From NCBI GenBank assembly GCA_001724265.1, contig MEDY01000177.1, positions 1 through 56,346 on the forward strand: a DNA stretch of 56,346 nt, given 5' to 3'. The DNA is from Rhizaria sp. SCN 62-66 (lineage: Eukaryota > Rhizaria, unplaced). Under the pieces are notes generated by a model. That model was not told where the DNA came from. It ran no database searches and worked only from the letters and a program-made list of their open reading frames with translations. Both the position numbers and the translations under genes were made by a program. Shown piece after piece: positions 1 through 11,262 of the stretch; positions within the stretch are counted from its first letter, which is position 1; each line of letters starts with the position of its first letter.

Positions 1-285
1 CTCCTGACGGACGAGACGGAACTTGGGCTCGACGTCGAGGGCGTCCTCGAGGGAGTCGTAGATGGTGGCGAAGCCGGTGGACTTCATGCCGCCGACGTCA
101 GTCTTGAAGCCGAAGACGAAGACAGTCTTCTCGTCAGCAGAGTACATCTTGGCGAGGAGGTCGCGGATGGTCTTCTTGTCGGCAGTGCCGGAGTTGGGGT
201 GGTGGACATCAAGCACCATCTGACGGCGCTTAAGGAGGGTGTTCTTGATCACCTTGCGCGTGCGCACGGAAACCTTGCCAGCCAT
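1..285 (-). CDS. RPS24: 40S ribosomal protein eS24 (3' end cut by window edge)
   Basis: The first 95 codons of the small-subunit ribosomal protein eS24 read from the ATG at 285 down to the window edge; the C-terminal basic tail lies outside. Recognisable family segments are VSVRTRKVIKN near the start, QMVLDVHHP, the LAKMY block and the VFVFGFKT...GGMKSTGFATIYDSL core. The family is about 130 residues, so roughly three quarters is present. Directly upstream, the minus strand is strongly pyrimidine-rich and ends CTCATAG immediately before the ATG. That resembles a 3' splice site, so a 5'UTR intron or an upstream coding exon is possible. No in-frame UAG is present. Identification is firm; the exact start is slightly uncertain because of that splice-like signal. 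Confidence 0.95.
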   Translation of the reverse strand, partial: MAGKVSVRTRKVIKNTLLKRRQMVLDVHHPNSGTADKKTIRDLLAKMYSADEKTVFVFGFKTDVGGMKSTGFATIYDSLEDALDVEPKFRLVRQE

Positions 286-1211
286 CTATGAGTGGGAGAA
301 ACGCAACAAGCATGAGGAGAAGGGAAAGAAGGAGAAGAAGAAAAGCGAGGAAGAAGAAAGAGAGTGAAAGGGGGTGAGATGGGAACGAAGGGAAGCAGCA
401 GCAGCCGGGGTGGCCATCGAGACTAGAAGAGAACCCCACGACGGGGAGCAAAAGCGAGCGCATGGCAGGACAGGGCGGCGACAATAGCGTCGGTAGACAA
501 TGAGCACATTGCTGAGGAAAGGTCTGACGCTATGGAAATACCCATGACTCAGCGCGGCGCGTTCGTGGCCGCAGAGGACGACCGCCAGAGTGGCCGACTT
601 AGTGGCCGACTTTGTGGTCTGCGCAAGACTAAAGCGTGTCCGGAGCGAGGCAACGGGAACGCACATCTGGGGCGTAAAAGAACCCGCAAATAAATCCGTC
701 CGTAATAAATACGTCAATTTCACTACAAAGATATAGCTAAGGGTTTTACCGCTCAAAAGCTCTGTTTTTGTCCCCACGGTAGTCTGCCCTCACTTACCCC
801 TGCGGCTTAACTTTGCCCGGGCTCGCCGACTTTATGCGAACCAGACGCAGCGGTCAGAATGTGACAGACTCACTCAATCGATAGATCGACCCAAGAAACT
901 TCTTTTAAACTTACTCCAATGCCTGCAGACGGCATGTAATACTTATTTTATTTTGAAATCGTGATTTAGCGCCTATGATACCTTGGACCATCTGCTTTAT
1001 GAACCTATTGACGATCAAATGATAGAGATACTGAGTGGATTCTACTTGAAGAAATGGTCTCTGAATCCTCTTTGGCCACATGCATTTCTGACGCCCGGCT
1101 AAACTATATCTTCTTCTATTCGCGCCGTTCTTTATTGCAGTAGAACTACCGTTGACTTATACTTCCTTGTGAAGTTTCACCTGAGTCAGTGGCTGTCTTG
1201 CCCTTTTCGTG
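286..1211. other. Divergent intergenic region between eS24 and OGDH
   Basis: About 0.9 kb separates two outward-facing genes, so it should hold both promoters and both 5'UTRs. Positions 290-420 are purine-rich on the plus strand, which is pyrimidine-rich on the eS24 sense strand. This could be a leader or intron tract of a ribosomal protein mRNA. The remainder is mixed to AT-rich. I see no further gene. Confidence 0.5.
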
Positions 1212-4200
1212 ATGCAGTCTGCCTCGCGGGCCGCCCGTTCGCTGGTGGCCCAGCTCAAGCGGCTATCCCCTCACAGCCCCGCAAACCGCGTTCATGACCT
1301 TCCATCACTCCGAAATTACTTTACTCGCACCAAGTCGATCGGAGTTGTACTGGTTTCACGGACTCCAGCGCCTGTGTCGCTCGTCCCACGCCGCACCATC
1401 ACCCGTTCGCTCCAGCTGTCAGCGTCTCGCCCAGTCCTCGCTCCCGTGTCCTTCGCCTCCCTCGCCACCTCCACAGCCTCCGACGGGGCCTCCCCGGCCC
1501 CCGCGCCGTTAGCCGCGCCCGCGAAGCTCGACTATTCTGACGCAGTCCCGTCCTCGACGCTCCGCGACTCGCTGGCGCTGCGGCAGCTGCTGTACGAGTT
1601 CCGCAGCCACGGCCATGCATACGCGCGGACGGACCCGCTTGCGCCCACGCTCGCCGCGCTCACGCGGCAACGCGCTCTGCAGCAGCAACAATAGCAGCAG
1701 AAGCAGCAAGCGCAAGAGCATGAGCATGAGAGTGCGGCATCGCCGAGCGCGGCAGCGCCCTTTGTCGCCCCCGTCACGCCGCTGGACCCGCCCGAGGCCG
1801 GCGGCGTGTGCCCACTGCTGCCCGCGCTGCTCAACGCGATGGCGCACTTTGGCGTGTCGGAGTACCGCGTGACGCCGGCCGCCAGGCGGCGCCGACGGGA
1901 GCGGCGAGAGCGCGCGCGCGCCGCCGCAGAGGCCGCGGTGGCAGCGGTCTCTGCCTCGACTACGGCGTCAGCACCGGCGTCAGCGTCTGGCGTCAGTCGC
2001 GGTCAAGGTAAAACTGCTGGTGCTGACGCGAGTTCTGGTGGCGTGTTGGGCGCGAATGAAGCTGTGCCGGTGTCGCTGGCGCGCACTGGAGAACAGGCTG
2101 AGAAGCTGCGGGCGCTCGAGCTCAAGCAGAAACAGCAACAGGAGCAGCTAAACGGTAACGACAATGACGACGACGACGATATCGACGACGATCGCGGCTA
2201 TCCCAACAACAGCAACGACATCGACTGCGACCAGAGCGATAACAGTGCTGCCATGGCAAACAACGCCCGTGGTGCGAGCGTAGACATCGCCTCGTCGCCG
2301 CCGCTGGCGCGTCTGGCGGCCGTGCTCGAGTCTGCGCCCGCGCGGCGCCCGTCGCGGCCGCCCACGGCGCGCGAGGAGACGATGCTGCGCGACGCCGGGC
2401 TGTGGCATCTGCTGCTGGAGCCCGCCACGCCCGTTTACCTCGGCGCGCAGCTGCTGCCGGGCTTCCACGCGCAGGATGCGGGCAACAATGGCGCCGATGG
2501 CGTCACTAACACCGCCAGCGCGGTTAATAGCGACGGCAGCGGCGGGAGCGGCGGGGGCTTGGTTGCGGCGAGCGCGAGCACAGACAAAGAGTGGTGGTCT
2601 GTGGGCGAAGTGCTGGAACTCATGCGTCGCGCGTACACCGGCCGCACGGGCGTCGAGTACGTGCACCTGGCCGACCGCGCGCAGGGACTGTGGGTACGCG
2701 ACCAGGCCGAGGCGGACGCTTACTACGCCATGATGCGGCAGAACTACCTCTACCTGACAGAAACGCTCACGCCGCAAAGCAACGCCACCGCTAGTCCGAA
2801 TGGACACAGCGCATCGAGTGCTCCGAGCGGAAGGTTTGGGGTCGGTGCCTCCGCCGCAGTTGCGAGGCGCGCGCTGGCGCCGTCGACGCTTGCGCCCGCG
2901 TTTGCGCATTTTGCGCACACGCACGGGATTAAGAAAGAATCGCAGTCAAACCCTGATGCTGCGACTGCAGCAACAAAGAGCACGGCAAACTCTAAGAGTA
3001 TCGATGGCACGAAGGACGGCGACGCAAAGGCTGCGGCCAGCGCCGCTAGTGCTGACCACGCAGAGGACTCGGCGGCGGCGAGCGCCACCCCTGCAGCTCT
3101 GACGCACGGCGGCGCCTTCACACGGTCGATCAGCTCGATGGCGTTCCTGGCGTCGCGCGCCGAGGCCGAGTCACCGGCGTCCTTCCTCACGCGAGCGCTG
3201 CGGTCCATCGCGGGCCTGCCTTCGCTCATCGCGCTGCTGCCGCAGCCGACGGCACCGCCGTTACAGCCACATTCACAGTCACCGGCGCAGCCGCAGTCGC
3301 CTGACTATAGCGCGTCTCAGAGCCCGACTAGCGCTCAAAGCGGTGTAAACGCAAGTCCGACTGTGAGTGGGAGTGGCACTGTCCGCAAGCCGCCGCCGCC
3401 GTCTCTGGCCCCGTCCGCCTCTGACCGGCTGGCCCTGCTCTCGGCTCTGGCCACCGCAGAGGCCTTCGAGACCGCGCTTCAGACGTCGTATCCCGGCGCG
3501 AAGCGGTTCTCGCTGGAGGGCGCAGAGGCGCTTGTGCCGCTTGTACAGGTGCTGTTGAGCGCGTCCGCGATCGGCTCTCCCGCACCGTGCATTAACAACA
3601 GCAACGCCGGCAACAGTAGTGATTTTACGTCATCCAGTGCTTCTGAGTCGAGTGTACTCGGTGCCAGTATCACCAATGCACCTCACACTGCGAGGGTCGG
3701 CGAGGTTGTATTTGGCATGGCCCACCGTGGACGTCTAGCACTGCTGGCGTGCGTTATGGGCAAAGCCAGCGAGGTATTCGCGCAGTTCATCTCTGGCGCA
3801 CGTGCTCCTTCTGTGACGAACAGCGGTGCGACCGCAAACAACACAGACGCAGATGGCAACGCGCTCGGTCCCAGTGCTTCTACGAGCAGCGTGAACGAGG
3901 CCGGCGATGTCAAGTATCACTTGGGAGCGCAAACCACAGTCTGGGTGCCAATTCCCTCAAACAACAACGCTAATAGTTCTGGCAGCACGACAGCAGCGCC
4001 TGATAGTGAGTGTGCTGACGAAGCTTGCACTGCAACTGTGCCATTGAAGCTGTCTCTCGTGCCCAACCCCTCGCACCTCGAACTCGTTGGGCCCGTCGTC
4101 GCCGGCGTCGTGCGGGCGCGGCACACGTACCGGCCTTACATCGACAAGCACTCCGTCTTTGCGACGGCCGACGTCAATGCCAGCGTAGGTGACAACAGCG

Positions 4201-7200
4201 GTGGCTCGGGTCCTGTAGCAGCGGGCGCCGGCTCTGTCTCCAGTCTCCCTCTCTCCGACTCTGGCTCCACCCCCGCGACCGAGCCCGGCGCCGGCGTGCT
4301 GGCCATCGTGCTCCACGGCGACGGCTCTTTTGCCGGCCAGGGCCTCGTCTCCGAGACGCTCGGCCTGACCGAACTCGCGCCCTACGCCGCCGACGGCGCC
4401 ATCCACATCGTCGTCAACAACCAGATTGCCTTCACGACGCCGCCGCACCACGGCCGCACTTCGCTGCACCCCACCGACGTCGCGCGCGTGGTCGGAGCGC
4501 CGATCCTGCACGTCAACGCCGACGACGTGGACTCGGTATACCGCGTCGCGCGGCAGGCGGCGGCCTTCCGCGCGCGCTTCAAGCGCTCCGTGATCATCGA
4601 CCTGGTGTGCTACCGCCGGCGCGGGCACAACGAGCAGGACGACCCGTCGTTCACGCAGCCCGAGCGCCACGCCGCGCTGGCGCGTCACCCCGCGGCCGCC
4701 ATCGCCTACGCGCGGCGGCTTGTGCGCGACGGCGTGTGCACGCCCGAGGACGTGATCGCGATTGGCGAGCGGGCGCGCGCGGCGGTCGCGGCTGCGCACG
4801 AGGCCGCGCGCGCGAGCGTCGACGCCGACTCCGCTGCACCGGCTGACGCGACTGATACTACAGTTGCTGACGAGAGGAAAGGAGCGGCTGAGAATAATAA
4901 TGCTGCGACCAAGGAAAATGCGAACGGATGTGCGAATACCTCTGAAGTTCCACTGACCCGCGCCGTCGCAGACGCGACTGGAGTCTCTCTCGCCCCGTCT
5001 ACATTCCTGGCTCAAAGGCTGTCTTACCAACCCCGTTTCGACACTTTTGGAAAACGGTTGTCGAGCGGTGACTCTCAGCTGTCTACCGCCGTTGCGATTC
5101 TTGAGCACGTGCTCGCCTGCTCCCGTGGCCGTTCCGCCCCCCGCACCGGTCTGCAGCGCTCCGAGGCGCTTGCAGTGGCCGAGGACCTGTGCACTGCGCC
5201 CAGCGGCGGGCACTTCCGGCTGCACCCCGGCGAGCTCACAGTGCTGCAGCAGCGGCGCCGCATGCTCGTCGACTGCGCGCGGCCCGTATCCTGGGCCGCA
5301 GCCGAGGCCCTCGCGTTGGGCGCGGTCGTGCGGGCGGGCGCGCACGTGCGGCTCACGGGGCAGGACGTCGAGCGCGGGACCTTCTCGCAACGCCACGCCG
5401 TCGTCGTCAACCAGGACTGCGAGGCCGAGAAGGTGACGCTACTGCACGGTGTGCGCACGCTGCCCGCGCCCGCCGCCGCGCGCCGCGACCTCGCCGGCCG
5501 TGCGGCCCCGGCGCCGGTGATTGCCAACAGTCCGCTGTCCGAGGCCGCCGCACTGGGGTTCGAATACGGCTACGACCTGGCGGCGGCGCCGCGGCAGCGG
5601 CTGGTGCTGTGGGAGGCGCAGTTCGGCGACTTTGCCAACTGCGCGCAGACGGTGATTGACTGCTACCTCGCCGCGGGGGCCGCCAAGTGGGGCGCGCGGT
5701 CCGGGCTCGTGGTGCTTTTGCCGCACGGGCTAGAGGGACAGGGCCCGGACCACTCGTCGGCCCGACCCGAGAGGCTGCTGCAGCTCGTCGACGAGCCCGT
5801 GTACACGCTGGACGCCGATAGCAACGGCAGCAGCGAGGTGAGTCTTGATGACGTCAGTGTCCTTGTCGAGAACGCTGCGATCGAGTCGCTGCGAAATTTG
5901 CGCTTTTCGCTCGGGCTCAATATCACTGCCGGCGACCGTGTAGCGGCGGATGGGCTGCGTGTGTTGTTGCGCGAAGGCCGTCGACGGGCGCGATTGAACT
6001 CTCCGCTCTCAGTTGCTGCTGCTTCCGCCACGGAGGCAGCGCCCGGCTTAGAGCTGGGGCTTGGACTGAGCTCAGGTCCGTTTGAGCGCGCTTCGCTGGG
6101 TGCGCAACGCGACATCAACGCTGGAGTGCTCGGACTCGGCTTCCGACTAAACTCTAACTCCAGCGACGCGACCACCACCAATGCAAGCATGAATGCGGGC
6201 AACACTGTGAACAGCTCGAGCGAGAACACGAACTGTGATAGCGAGGGCATTTGCGACGAGGACATCGACACACTCATGGCGCTTCTCTCCAACAACAACA
6301 CGACCGTTGACGACTACGGCGCACCCTCGTATTGCGACATGGCGTGGCGCCGCGCAGCCCGCTCCCTCCGCGCTTACACCGCCGCGCAGGCTGTGAACAT
6401 CGCCGTCGCATCTCCGTCTACGCCCGCACAGTATTTCCACCTGCTCCGCCGCCAGGCCGCGGCACCCACGGGCCCGCTATTCGTGCTGACGCCCAAATCA
6501 CTGCTGCACGACCGGGCCTGCGTGTCTGAAATGGCCGCGATGGGGCCCGGGACCGCGTTCGAGCCCGTGTTGGTGGAACGCCGCGGGGCCAGCATTAGTG
6601 CGGATGCGCTCTGCGACGGCGTCGGCTTGCTGACCGCAGAAGAGCTTCAAAGTATTGAGAGTGAAAACGTCGGTGACGACGCCGGTACTGGGTCTGGTGG
6701 TCGATCTGATGCTGGTGCTGATGATGGGACTGCGGTGGCGAAGGCCGCTGTCGTTGCTGTACGTGGCGCTACTCATGTCTGGTTTTGCACTGGCAAGGCC
6801 TACTACTCCCTTGTCCTGCCTGCGCTCGCGTCCCTCGCGAACTCTACTGTCTCAAAAAACCCTTCGCGGACCGCGGCGGCCGACGTCCTCGTCGTGCGCC
6901 TCGAGCAGCTCTCCCCGTTCCCCACAGAGTCCGTCGTCGCGCTGCTCGCCGCGGCGGGCCCGCAGGCGCGCGTGCGCTGGGTGCAGGAGGAGCCGGCCAA
7001 CCAGGGCTGCTGGGGCTACGTGCAGCCGCGGCTGGACGCTCTGCTGCGCGTACAACGATCGGCTCAGGTATTCTTGAGTGATGACGCGGCTCTCGACAGC
7101 AGTGGCGATATAAGGCATGTATGCGCGAGGGCTGGCGGTGTCCGGGTGGCGTACACAGGCAGGCCTGCCGCGGCCGCCGCGGCGGGAGGCTCCATGGCGC

Positions 7201-7283
7201 AACACAAAGCGGAGGAAGAAGCGATGCGCAGTATGTTAGTGCGCTCAGTCCTTGAGCACAAATATGTCTTTCCGAGTGACTGA
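1212..7283 (+). CDS. OGDH: 2-oxoglutarate dehydrogenase E1 component, expanded, with an in-frame UAG
   Basis: Thiamine-diphosphate E1 subunit of the mitochondrial 2-oxoglutarate dehydrogenase complex, which decarboxylates 2-oxoglutarate in the TCA cycle. Read with UAG as sense it is 2,023 residues, about twice the usual ~1,000. The extra length is acidic, Ala/Ser/Asn-rich insertions between conserved blocks. The N-terminus (MQSASRAARSLVAQLKR) resembles a mitochondrial transit peptide. Landmarks: LLYEFRSHGHAYARTDPL near residue 125; MAHRGRLALL near 836; DVKYHLG; NPSHLELVGPV; GDGSFAGQG near 1036 followed by VVNNQIAF (cofactor motif); GHNEQDDPSF; GQDVERGTFSQRH; WEAQFGDFANCAQ near 1467; GLEGQGPDHSSARPER; QEEPANQGCWGYV near the C-terminus. 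Codon 161 (1692-1694) is TAG inside a Q run, and the frame then stays open for 5.6 kb. It ends TGA TGA. The paralogue DHTKD1 is less likely, because the VERGTF and VKYHLG blocks match OGDH better. Confidence 0.95.
1692..1694 (+). other. In-frame UAG codon 1 (OGDH codon 161)
   Basis: The codons read CAG CAA CAA TAG CAG CAG AAG CAG CAA. The TAG is flanked by Gln codons on both sides and differs from CAG by one transition. The frame continues without TAA or TGA to 7281. There is no splice donor or acceptor pair that would remove it. Confidence 0.9.
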
Positions 7284-7468
7284 TGATTCAAAACGAATAA
7301 TTTATTTATTGTCTTGTTCACAACTTATCCACAATAGCTCTCCAAAATCTTTTTAATACATCTATATTAATATCACCTTCATTCTTGTCAGTATCGGCTG
7401 GTAGTGTCGACGGCTACCTCTTTCTCTCGTTGTTCTGTTCCAAAATATCTTGGCGTGCATCCTTCAAT

Positions 7469-8295
7469 ATGAACGCTGAAGACGCATTTGAAAAGGACGG
7501 TGAAGGCGGTAATGGTACGTATTTTTGCATTTTTGAAATAACACTGCTGTATTGCACACGGCGTCCCAACGCACTCACTAGTTAAGCCAACTCTTCCTTC
7601 CTTCATTGTAGACGGTCTGGGCGTCCCCGCGGCCGCTGCAGCGCGTTTAAAGCCACTACGTTACACCGCTGAGCTGGATATCGCCATTCTCGAGAGCGTT
7701 TTGCGCAACAATGTGTGCGTTGCGCGCCACGGCGCAGTCGCGGCCTCTTGGACCAACGTCGCGTCCGAAGTGCAGCCGCTGGTGCCTGACTCCGCGGCTC
7801 TGGTCGAGCCACGCAAGCTGCAGGACCGCCTTCGGCGCATGCTGGGACTTTTTTACACCGACAACATGTCCCCTATCGAGAACCACACTTCGCCCGCCCT
7901 CAACGAGCGCCGCCGTAGACTGATCGCGCAGATCGGCGAGCTCGAGTCGGCCCGCAAGCGCCACCGCGCACGCTTCCGTGGCGCCGGCGAGAACGCAGTC
8001 GCGCACATCCCGCTGCCGGGCATCGTGCCCGTCTTGCTGCCCACCGCGCTGATGCTGCACGACCAGGACGACGGGCACGCCGGCGGCCCGCTGCTCGCGC
8101 CGCCGCCGCTGTCGGCGTCCCAGCTCGCGCACCACCACCTGCACCCGCAATCTGGGCTGATCACCGGCGCCGGCGGCGACGAGCTGGCGGCGCTGTCGCT
8201 GTCTTCCTACGACGCCGCCGCGCTTGCAGGTATGTCATCAGGCGCGTCCTCCGTCTCTGACTCGGCCGCTGACTCCGCTGCCGACTCCTCCACAG

Positions 8296-8326
<31 letters not shown>

Positions 8327-9672
8327 GGGCTCCGCCGCCGTACCACCGACTGTCGCAGCCGCGGGCACGCCCGGCGCGGCGCTGTCGCTGGCGATCGCGG
8401 CCTCACAGCTGGGCTTGTCGTTCGCGCCCGCCGCGCTGTCCACGAGCGCGGGCGCCGAGGCGCTGTTCCGCGCGGTCTCGGCTCAGGTCGAGCGCGCGGA
8501 GCGGGAGCTGCAGGCGCGCATGCGAGTGCTGGCTGCGGCGCGCGCGCACGCCGTGGCGACGCTGGCGCGCGAGGAGGAGTAGCTGGCCGCCGAGGCGGGG
8601 CGTCGCCGCGACCGCGCGCGGTCCATGCTCGACGTCGCCAACGCCACGCAGCAGCCGCAGCAGCCGTCGCCGGTGCCGGGGCGCGAGGACCACGCGCACG
8701 CGCACGGACACGCGCATGCAATGGCGCTCACCCCGAGTCCCACCTCGGCCTCCAACGCACACCAGTCGCACGGCCAGTCTCACAGCACCCCCGCCGTGAC
8801 GGTTTCGGCCGTGGCGGCGGCGGCAGCCGCGGCGGCGGCGGCGGCATCGGCGAACGCGCCGTCCGCGCGCGTGCCCTTCCCCCTCGCCGTCGCGGCGCCA
8901 CCGTCTAGCGCAGTCTCGGCCGCGGTGTCCGACTCACGGCTCGCGGCCATGGCGGCGGCGGCGGCGGCGGCGGCGGCCAAGGCGGCCGCGGGGCCCGGTC
9001 CGGGCTCGGCCGCCGTGGGCCCCGGGCTTGGGTCCAGCGCGAGCGCGAGCGCAATCGCCGCGGCGGCTGCGGCCGCGACGGCAGCGGGCGGCCACCCCGG
9101 CGGCGGCTCCGGCAGTCACGGCCCCGACTAGAGTGGCCTGCGCTCCCTTCACACCAACAGCCACTCTCTCGGCAACAGCAGCAGTAGTAACAGTGGTGGC
9201 GCGAACAGCGCGAGCGGCCGCGGCGGCCGCGGCGGCCGCGGCGCTGGCACAGCCGACCCCAACGTTGGCGACAGCGGCGACAGCGGCGGCAACAGCAACA
9301 TCAACAGCAACAGCAACAGCAGGCAGTCTGCGCTCGCTGCGACCACCGCGACCGCCGCGACCACCGCGGCCACGGCGGCGGCGGCGGCGGCCGGAGCACG
9401 GCCGGCGCAAGGCAGGACACGCGCCGCCGCTGCGAACAGCAGCATCGCGCTGACGCCGACCGGCGCTGCGCTGGCGCTGCCCGCGCTTCCTGCGGTCACT
9501 GGCGCGGTGGCGGGCGCTGACGCCTCCGCTGCCGCTGCTGCTGCTGTGGGCCAAATGCTCGCAGCGCAGCAAGGCCTGATGCAGACGGAGCCGCCGCAAA
9601 TGCAGATGACGCTGCAACAACTGCAGCATTTGCAGCACTTGCAGCAGATCCAGCATCACATGCAACAGCAAC

Positions 9673-9703
<31 letters not shown>

Positions 9704-9707
9704 GTAA
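7469..9707 (+). CDS. Myb/SANT-like DNA-binding protein with Ala/Gln-rich C-terminus (two exons, two in-frame UAGs)
   Basis: Exon 1 is 7469-7514 and exon 2 is 7612-9707, giving 713 residues. The 97-nt intron runs from GTACGT to a pyrimidine tract and TTGTAG. Residues about 28-95 (RYTAELDIAILESVL ... SWTNVASEV ... RKLQDRLRRMLGLF) show the spaced hydrophobic and Trp pattern of Myb/SANT-like (trihelix-type) DNA-binding domains, so nuclear DNA binding is inferred. The rest is low complexity: poly-Ala, Ser/Asn, Gly-Arg repeats and a terminal poly-Gln tract. TAG occurs at codon 339 (8580) and codon 522 (9129), and the frame runs on to a genuine TAA at 9705. With UAG as stop, the Gln-rich C-terminal half would be lost. 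Specific function and targets are unknown. Confidence 0.8.
7515..7611 (+). other. Intron of the Myb-like gene
   Basis: A 97-nt spliceosomal intron with donor GTACGT, a pyrimidine-rich 3' end (CTTCCTTCCTTCATTGTAG) and phase 1 joining (AAT G|AC GGT). It is AT-rich compared with the GC-rich flanking exons. Confidence 0.8.
8580..8582 (+). other. In-frame UAG codon 2 (Myb-like codon 339)
   Basis: The context is GAG GAG TAG CTG GCC GCC GAG GCG, in a charged helical stretch rich in Glu, Ala and Arg. The same frame stays open for a further 182 codons to the next TAG. Confidence 0.85.
9129..9131 (+). other. In-frame UAG codon 3 (Myb-like codon 522)
   Basis: The context is GGC CCC GAC TAG AGT GGC CTG CGC. 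The downstream frame encodes Ser/Asn/Gly-rich and then Gln-rich sequence similar in style to the upstream part and ends at TAA 9705. Confidence 0.85.
9660..9704 (+). repeat. CAG/CAA repeat encoding poly-Gln
   Basis: An almost uninterrupted run of CAA and CAG triplets near the 3' end of the Myb-like gene. It encodes about a dozen consecutive glutamines just before the terminal Pro and TAA. Confidence 0.9.
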
Positions 9708-11262
9708 CAACAGCATGGTGACAACACTGTGTGATAGCTGGACGACTGACTGTGCACTTTTCATCTCATTTCCCCCTTCGAACCGAACCTATTTGTTTTC
9801 CTATTTTTTCCTCGTCGTTCCCGGCCCTTTCTCCCGACGCCCGCAGTCAGAGATTCCTACTCACCCTCCCCTCACTTATCTGTTGGAACCCATTGCTCCT
9901 ATACCACTGACTCACAATCGCATGCTCCAACGCCCACCCTATTTTGAAGATACCTAGTTTAGTCTGAATTGCAGGTTTTTGTATCTCGTTATCCCTTCAT
10001 ATAAGTCCCCGGTTTTGTTTCTGTCTTCCTTATTCCTCGATGTTGCAACCAGTCATACCCTTGACGTCGCATTGCCCTGCCTGTCTAGATTCCATGACTT
10101 TTAATTTCAGCTTGTTTTATCTCAGCTTGTTTTAAGTTTATTTTTTTGATTGTATAGTTCACCATTATTTTTTTGCTGTTAACTATATTTGCATCTCTTT
10201 TTTTAAATTCCTCATCCTTCTGTATACGTATGCTCATGGTTTGTCTCCCTCTTGTATCATCATCTTTGTCCCGTCTTTCAGGTGTTGTGTCTCCGTATCT
10301 GCTTGCGCTTCTTGGTCTTGCGCATTTTATCAGATTTACTTGCATTTATTGCCAGTACATATGTTTCTCTCCCACTTTACTGTTTTATTGTGTTGTTTGT
10401 ATGTTCTTGTGTTCTTTTCTTCCTCCTTTCCTTTTCAAAAATGTACTTAATATGTAATTTTTCTGCACAATGTGTGTCGATCGCGCTTTACAACCCCTCA
10501 CAATTACTCAGTCTCCTGGTTTCACAGTCACATCACTCCCCACTGCCGATGTCTCTGCCTCTGTCTTGCAGTGTTGTCCTGTGTTTAGTGATACTAGCCT
10601 CGACTGCGACTCAACTACTGCGATATCGATGGAGGGAAAGAGTGGTTCATTGAGCTTCTTTCAAATCACACTCCCGCCCCCACGTCGACGCACACGTGCA
10701 CCACAGTGACCCGAACACGAATGTCTGCATCTCAATCATGTTTTTGTCTTATCTCTGTTTTCTTTTTTCCCCTTGCGAAGTTCTCCCCACTAACTATTAG
10801 TTTCACATTAACAGTTTTTATTACTCGATGTATTACCTCTCGCGTGAATCTTCTCATTTTTATTTCTGCCCTTCACGTGTATCTTATTTTGTCAAACTCA
10901 TGTACGTTTGTTTGCCCGTGCTTCTTTGCGCTGTTTTTCTTGCATTTACGATTTTATGTGATAAGCGCAAATGCAATGCATGTGTGTTGTCGCTCCTGTC
11001 TGTCAGCGTGCTTGCATTGTGCAACCATGACAGCAGAGCGCACACGTGTCACGATCATGTTTCATATATTAGTACAACTGTTAGTAAATAGATTTCTATT
11101 CTTTCCGACCCTCGGCAACCGTCCTTAGATAAACTCTTCACTAGTCAACACATAAACTCTCCCTAAGTGTTCATCTTCAGAGCCCGAAAAGTGGAGGTAA
11201 TCAGCCCACATATGCCTATAGACGTGGATCAGTATCTCGTGTATTAAGTCTACTGTGCACAA
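9708..11262. other. Pyrimidine-rich spacer between convergent genes
   Basis: About 1.55 kb lies between the 3' ends of the Myb-like gene (+) and the EXPERA gene (-). The plus strand is markedly T/C-rich throughout, with runs of T and repeated TTTTC/CTCTT motifs. Open frames here have Phe/Leu/Ser/Cys-rich translations typical of pyrimidine tracts, not of genes. I see no supported gene. It probably includes both 3'UTRs. Confidence 0.5.

Noticed and set aside
3957-5396. Long antisense open frames within OGDH, POT1-like and other GC-rich genes
   Set aside because: In GC-rich coding DNA stop codons are rare in all frames. These frames are Arg/Ala-rich shadows of genes with clear family identity on the other strand.
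8580-8582. Programmed stop-codon readthrough or Sec/Pyl recoding
   Set aside because: Six unrelated genes are affected, one with three sites. Sec uses UGA and needs a SECIS element, Pyl is not a eukaryotic nuclear system, and no shared readthrough context (such as CUA after the stop) is seen.
10173-11128. Several plus-strand open frames in the pyrimidine-rich spacer
   Set aside because: Translations are Phe/Leu/Ser/Cys-rich strings without domains, in overlapping frames, as expected from T/C-rich DNA lacking purine-rich stop codons.
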